Positions 32,101 through 36,828 of a stretch of 36,828 bases of DNA are shown here, piece after piece. The translations under genes and the position numbers were made by a program. This DNA comes from Gnetum montanum (Eukaryota; Streptophyta; Gnetopsida; Gnetales; Gnetaceae). The notes under the pieces are model-generated. The model was not told where the DNA came from, did not search any database, and saw only the letters and a program-made list of their open reading frames with translations. Location of the stretch: NCBI GenBank assembly GCA_015680685.1, contig MNCI01008335.1, forward strand, positions 1,455,596 to 1,492,423, given 5' to 3'. The first letter of the stretch is position 1, and every line of letters starts with the position of its first letter.

Positions 32101-33766
32101 TACTTGCAATAAACTTTAATTAAATTTGTGGCAGTGCAAGATCAAAATGATCAATGAACGCAAAAGATCGCACATAAACCAAAGTACCACAGGGAATCGA
32201 TTTATTGCTAAATCATTTCATGTGATGCTGTTGATGGCTTTGCCAAATAACATTAAAACAAATAATAAACTATTAATAAAGCTGAATGAAGCTGTGCTTT
32301 GGATTTTAGGTCGAAATGTTACTGCATTCATGACTGTTTTCAATGATTGTTTGTGTTAAATCAAACTAAATTTTGGAAATCCGTTTTATGCACTATGCAG
32401 GATAATCTGGATTTGAACTTGGAGTATGTTCATCCTAACCTTGACGGTCTAGATGATCCAAGGAATCGAGTATTTCGTGGCAGTTGCTTTAATACTCGGA
32501 AGATCAGTCCTGTGTTTACTGTTGCTGGGTTTGAAGAGGTTCCAGCTATATGGGTTCATCGATCTGGCATTAAAGCAACCATTACAGACGTAGGAAGCTT
32601 TGCATCCATCTTCAAAATTTTTGTATTCGTTCTAGCTCTGGCATTATAATGGCTCATATGAAATAATTCTGCCCTATTCTAGCTATTATCCATCTTCATG
32701 TTTTGGACAATAATCTCAGTCCTTGTCAAATGCAGAATCTCACCCGACAGAGCAAAGCCACATAGGGTTAGTTCTAGAAAAAGTTGCAACTCGAGATGAA
32801 ACAAGGAATTTGCACTAATGGAACTCGTGCTTTGCGAGATGGTAACCTAACCGTGTATGGACGTCCAACAACCTTGAGTGGCACTGGTGTTGACAATCTT
32901 GTCTTATGCCAAGCAAATCTTACAGGGGATAACACAAGATCTGTGAATGGAACAATAGTTGGAGCAAGGGATGTATTGCAGGTTAAATATAAACTGATAA
33001 CATTGGTGTTGTGTGTTATACATTTGAATGCATATCTAAAATACAATGCCATGATTTGGAATTACTTTTGAAATATGTTCTGATTCTGCTTCTGGCATTG
33101 GTTTTTTAAACAACGTTGTTGGAATCTGATTTTTAGGTGGAACAGGAAGTGGCAGCGGGAACTAATTTTTCCATTTTTAATCGCCATCAGCTGTCTATGA
33201 CTCGATTTACTCAACTGAAGGATGTTGTAAATGAAGGGGCTGAACATGCACCATCCCCAGTTCTTGTGTTGAATGGACGTTATGGAAGTTGTATTAGGGC
33301 CCTTCCCAACTATGATGCATTTACACTCGGGGGACCCCATTCAGTTAGAGGATGTAACATGGGTGAACTTGGTGCATGCAGGAATATTTTGGAGGTAAAT
33401 TAAAAAAAAAAATCTCAATTAAGTTTTATATTTACACTCATGTACTGACTTTGGTTCACTTTCAAATGAAGCAGCATGTTCACTATATTGATTTTGTTTC
33501 CTGGGTTTTAATCAGCTTGCAACAGAGTTACATATGGCTTTACCTGTGCCTTTAAGAGGTGTTCAGGCATATATTTTCTCAGAATATGGGCCAGACCTTG
33601 GAAGCTCAAAACTTGTGAAAGGAAATCCAACAGAGTTTTTAATCATGCTGGACATGGTTATTATTATGGTGTTGGCTTGAAGTTAGGTCCAATGAGAGAA
33701 GAGTATGCAGTAGATGGAAATGCTGGAACTGGTGCAGTGTTAGTAGGTTTTGGTGAAAGATTTTAG
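29159..33766 (+). pseudogene. TOC75: TOC75-like chloroplast protein import channel, non-processed pseudogene
   Basis: Homologue of Toc75, the Omp85-family beta-barrel of the chloroplast outer envelope that conducts preproteins. A poly-glycine segment (29560-29640) as in Toc75 transit regions is followed by POTRA repeats (about 29700-30970) and the barrel. Putative exons: 29159-29200 (tentative), 29306-30410, 30756-30975, 31173-31280, 32401-32589, 32736-32981, 33137-33394 and 33516-33766, mostly with GT/AG borders. Diagnostic words are GQIFNIEAG, EHRNIRGLNRSL, TTLSGTGVDN, DAFTLGGPHSVRG and a GFGERF C-terminus. Lesions: TGA (29983) in place of a conserved Trp; a loss of about 15 codons near 30090; frameshifts near 30353, 30806, 32763 (shifted back near 32807) and 33634; and a frame mismatch between the transit-like 5' part and the glycine segment. 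Retained introns indicate gene duplication, not retroposition. Assembly errors could explain some of the indels. Confidence 0.88.
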
Positions 33767-35349
33767 AGAGGTCTTTTTGGATAGAGAAGGTACAGTCAAC
33801 TTTTGAAAATAGGAAGGAAAAATAACTGAAAAACAATTGGCCTCGGGTAAATTCTGCATGATGTTTTTAATTACTGTCTGCTTTTCAAGTCCTGACGGAA
33901 ATTCAACTTGACTGTGAGCTTCATTAATTTATGGCATTTTAATTTGTTGAATATTCTTTTTATGGTCTATATCGTGTGAGCATTTCCTTGGGCCATGGAT
34001 TCAAGCCGGCATAAAGTGGTATACTCTCGTTAAAGACAACATGCTTGTTCTCCACAATCTTTGACATGATTGTTACCATAAAGTTTTGTTAAAGCAGATT
34101 AGTGTGCATATCCAGCTGATGACCTCTTGCTTCTGCCAATGGATCAAACAATCTGGTGCATTCCTTCTGTCTTGTCAAACCTACTTCGGAATTGAAGGTT
34201 CTGCTTCTGAATCTTAAATTTTTGCTGACCCTGACTTTCTACACAACGTTTGGGGAGAGATGTAATCCCACGTTTTTTAAGAGGGAAACAGTGAGTAAAG
34301 TTTGCCCAGGACACACCGTCAGGCTAATGGCATGGTGGGTGGAAAGGAGTGCTACAATTACCTTTGCGATTTGCTACAAATCTGGCAAGAAGTTAAGTGA
34401 AGTTATATTTTTAACTCTTTTGAAACTAAAATTAAATCTATTTAATTACATTCACCCAGATTTCTTTGGATGTATTAGAATAAATGAGTTTCAGAATTCT
34501 TTCAGAATCAGTTCATAACTTAGAAGTGTTCACTGAAATTGAGCATGTGATCCAAGCTTTCCACGTCAAAATTCTTACTGTTAAGCTCACTAGAATTCAG
34601 TCCAAAAACTTTTTTTTTGGAAAAAAGGTGAAGTGCCCACATTTCAATTCAAAAACTTATTTGGAAATCAGTGAAGTGTCCCAAGTTGTTGATTTGTATA
34701 TGTTGATGAATCTAAGATAAATGTTACTGAAATTTTTTAAAGCTTTACATTGGAGAGTTAAATACTATGTTTTACCTGGAAGTGCGCAAAAGATCTTATC
34801 ATTATTGAGTATAAAAATTAGGCATGGCATGTCAAGAGAGTTGGTGTCTATCACTTGCTACATTGTTAAAAGTATTTATTGTTGAAACAATCCTGTGAAC
34901 AGATAAAAACAAGGTTTATGTATAATGCTAAAACAAATATACTAATCTTTGAATGAGAGGATAAGGCTTTTCAAGATGAAAATGAAGATGATTGTTTGAG
35001 CCTTCTATGTTGGGAATTAGATTAGATATTTAAGAGACATTTTAAGAGAGTTACTTCATTGAAAGCCTTTATAAAGATTTCTTTAAAAGTAATCATACCC
35101 TACAATAACTTCTTGTTTCCAAAACTCATAGCCATTTTAACAATCAACAAAAGCTCATATATAGCACAATACAATACTTACAAATTTCCTCACCACGCTA
35201 ACTAATTATATAACACTTTAACTTCCTTTCTTGCATGATTATAAGCTTAGGCTGAAAATTTTCCATAACTTCAATCTTTTTCTAGAAATATGCTTAAGAT
35301 GAAAAGATCCTCAATTTGCACAATTAAGACTTATGAACTTATACAATGG
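33767..35349. other. Downstream of the TOC75 relic, no gene recognised
   Basis: The open frame at 34156-34518 has no recognisable domain. No clear polyadenylation signal or RNA gene is seen. The sequence grows more AT-rich towards the family B LTR. Confidence 0.35.
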
Positions 35350-36240
35350 AGCAAGGTCACTCTAATTTGCTTTAACCCTTTAAAACACATCGAATCAAAA
35401 TATTCCAAATATTATGTAAGATAATTTAATTGCTAGAAAACAAGAAAAATAACTATCTTCTATTAAGTAAAAGAAGATTATAAATACAATGGAGTCTAAT
35501 CCATAGAACAACAACACTCACACACTCAATGATCTTGCAATGCATGAGGCTCTACAACTACACACATGATCGAACTCAATGCAAGGCACAATTGAACTAA
35601 ATCCCTTCCTCACACATAGTGCTGAGATCTAACACATACAAAAGGTCACAATGGTCAATATCTTACATACACAATTGGCCAAAGAGATGCACACAAGTCT
35701 CATGCAATCTCTTTCTTAACTCTCTACATGTACTTCTCCACACAAAACATGCAAACATAATCAATATTTATGAAGACCAAGGCCTTATGGAAACCTTCTC
35801 CATGACCAACTTGGAGATTCCTAGCTATGTCCAATCTTGATCTCAACATTCTTGGATGTTTCTCATCTTTGAACTGCCATATCAGAAGTTTCTACAACCA
35901 AATGAGATGTTTATAGGCTTGATAAGATCTCTCTGTCAAACCCTAGAAGTAGGCAAGGCGTCTCCTTTGGGAATAATATGTCTCCTCCATATGCAAGATG
36001 TCTCCTCGAAGATGTCTCTTCCCAGGACAAGACATCTCTGCTCCTGGCTAAGATGTCTCCCAAGCCAATAGGATGTCTCCTATTAATAGCTAGCTCTCAG
36101 GCAAGACATCTCCTATGCATTTCTAGCTATTAAGCAAGACATCTACAAAGGTCCAAGACATCTTTTAAGTTACTTGAAACCTTAATTCTTTTGCCTATAG
36201 GGATGAAAAGGAGCTTAGAAGAGGTGTCCCTACACTATGA
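35350..36240 (-). mobile_element. Family B LTR (right copy)
   Basis: Same orientation and order of segments as 2387-3213, ending in the shared CCCTACACTA/CTCTACACTA word. It carries its own cluster of AAGATGTCTCC/AAGACATCTC motifs at about 35930-36165. No primer site or gag adjoins its left side, so it is a solo LTR or a 3' LTR whose element lies to the right. Its true right end may lie beyond 36240, because only the part shared with the truncated left copy can be delimited. Confidence 0.65.
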
Positions 36241-36773
36241 AACATTTTCAAAACTCTTGTTCTAATAAATTAGAGATTTCTTTTCCTTAACCTCCCTTGT
36301 GTTCATGCCTTCTCTTCTTTGAACATAATAGCCACCCTCTTCTTGGCTTCATTTGATCTTTCCTTCAATTATATCTGTGATGTTGATGAGGCTTTCCTTC
36401 AATTTGGGAGCTTGAACATGTCCATGGAACCTTGTCAAGCTTCCTACATTAAATATATAACATATAGAAATTAAATATATGATTAGTAATTATGCATTAG
36501 CACTTATTGTCAATTCTCCTTGACCTTAACATGAAGAAATCAATAACAGTTTCCTCTTAAGATGCATCCAAAAATAATAACCAATCTAGAATTCAAATTT
36601 CTTTTCATTTTTAAGAAGCATTTTTCTCACTTGTTCATGCAAATTAGTCTTTTTTTCCTTTATTTTTATTTTTTAAGATAAAATGAGAATTGCAATGATT
36701 GCTAGCCTTCAATAAGAATTTACATGTCACGATGATGTGAATTATTGTAACAAAATTCAATAATAGTTGTAAA
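36241..36773. other. Possible continuation of the family B LTR
   Basis: A CT-rich stretch (36290-36400) gives way to AT-rich sequence. No gene is seen. It may be the distal part of the family B LTR that is missing from the left copy. Confidence 0.35.
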
Positions 36774-36828
36774 TGATGAGTGGCGAGGTACCCCTACACT
36801 CAACCATACGAAACGAGCGTAGCACGCG
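36774..36828 (-). mobile_element. Start of another family A LTR, cut by the window end
   Basis: TGATGAGTGGCGAGGTACCC, then CTACACTCAACCATACGA, matches the left ends of the LTRs at 9570 and 10643. The bases to its left (ending GTAAA) are not the primer site, so this is the left outer border of an insertion: a 3' LTR of a minus-strand element, or a solo LTR, extending to the right. Confidence 0.85.

Noticed and set aside
31281-32400. Open frames in the long stretch between TOC75 exons (e.g. 32126-32359)
   Set aside because: This stretch lies between two exons that join in the expected TOC75 order; the frames have no family similarity and are treated as intron.
34156-34720. Two overlapping open frames downstream of TOC75
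   Set aside because: No recognisable domain, biased by AT-rich sequence, and no splice or promoter support.
2387-36240. The two family B LTRs as the ends of one element of about 33 kb containing TOC75
   Set aside because: The left LTR has its primer site and gag on its left side, so its element extends to the left, away from the right LTR. They are separate insertions.

Overview
This window looks like nuclear DNA of a seed plant. The AT-rich, intron-bearing sequence, the chloroplast-import gene relic and the layers of decayed Ty3/gypsy-type LTR elements fit a large, repeat-filled genome. A gymnosperm is my best guess, but no feature proves it. I see no bacterial, organellar or viral gene organisation.

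Layout. 1-1310: end of a minus-strand LTR element (gag fragment plus LTR, 'family A') inserted into the gag of a second element ('family B', 1311-3213: gag relic, tRNA-Met-like primer site, LTR). 3290-6060: an older plus-strand copy of the family A interior. 6061-9569: mostly unrecognised AT-rich DNA with two short tandem duplications and the 3' tail of an RTE-type LINE. 9570-24583: a family A element on the minus strand (3' LTR 9570-10438, 5' LTR 23859-24583, primer site, gag, a second long reading frame 'ORF2'). A second, truncated family A element (10643-16480) sits inside it, with a 5-bp target duplication CTCAT on both sides, exactly at the stop codon of the host element's ORF2. 24584-29158: intergenic, with an unusual array of ACCATGACTCATGGT-like palindromes near 25.1-25.5 kb. 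29159-33766: plus-strand, intron-containing TOC75 homologue (chloroplast outer-envelope import channel) carrying a nonsense codon and several frameshifts, so read as a non-processed pseudogene. 33767-36773: intergenic, with a second family B LTR. 36774-end: start of another family A LTR.

How the parts work together. Family A carries gag but no visible reverse transcriptase, RNase H or integrase in any copy. It also carries a second ORF of about 900 codons: a basic N-terminus, a globular domain resembling the plant transposon-associated 'Transposase_32' type, and a long coiled coil. Upstream of ORF2 both copies have a short block that mimics the LTR promoter (GATATC-type boxes next to TATAAATA). 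This suggests a non-autonomous family with a separately promoted accessory gene, and it is the most interesting system in the window. The TOC75 relic is the only host gene recognised.
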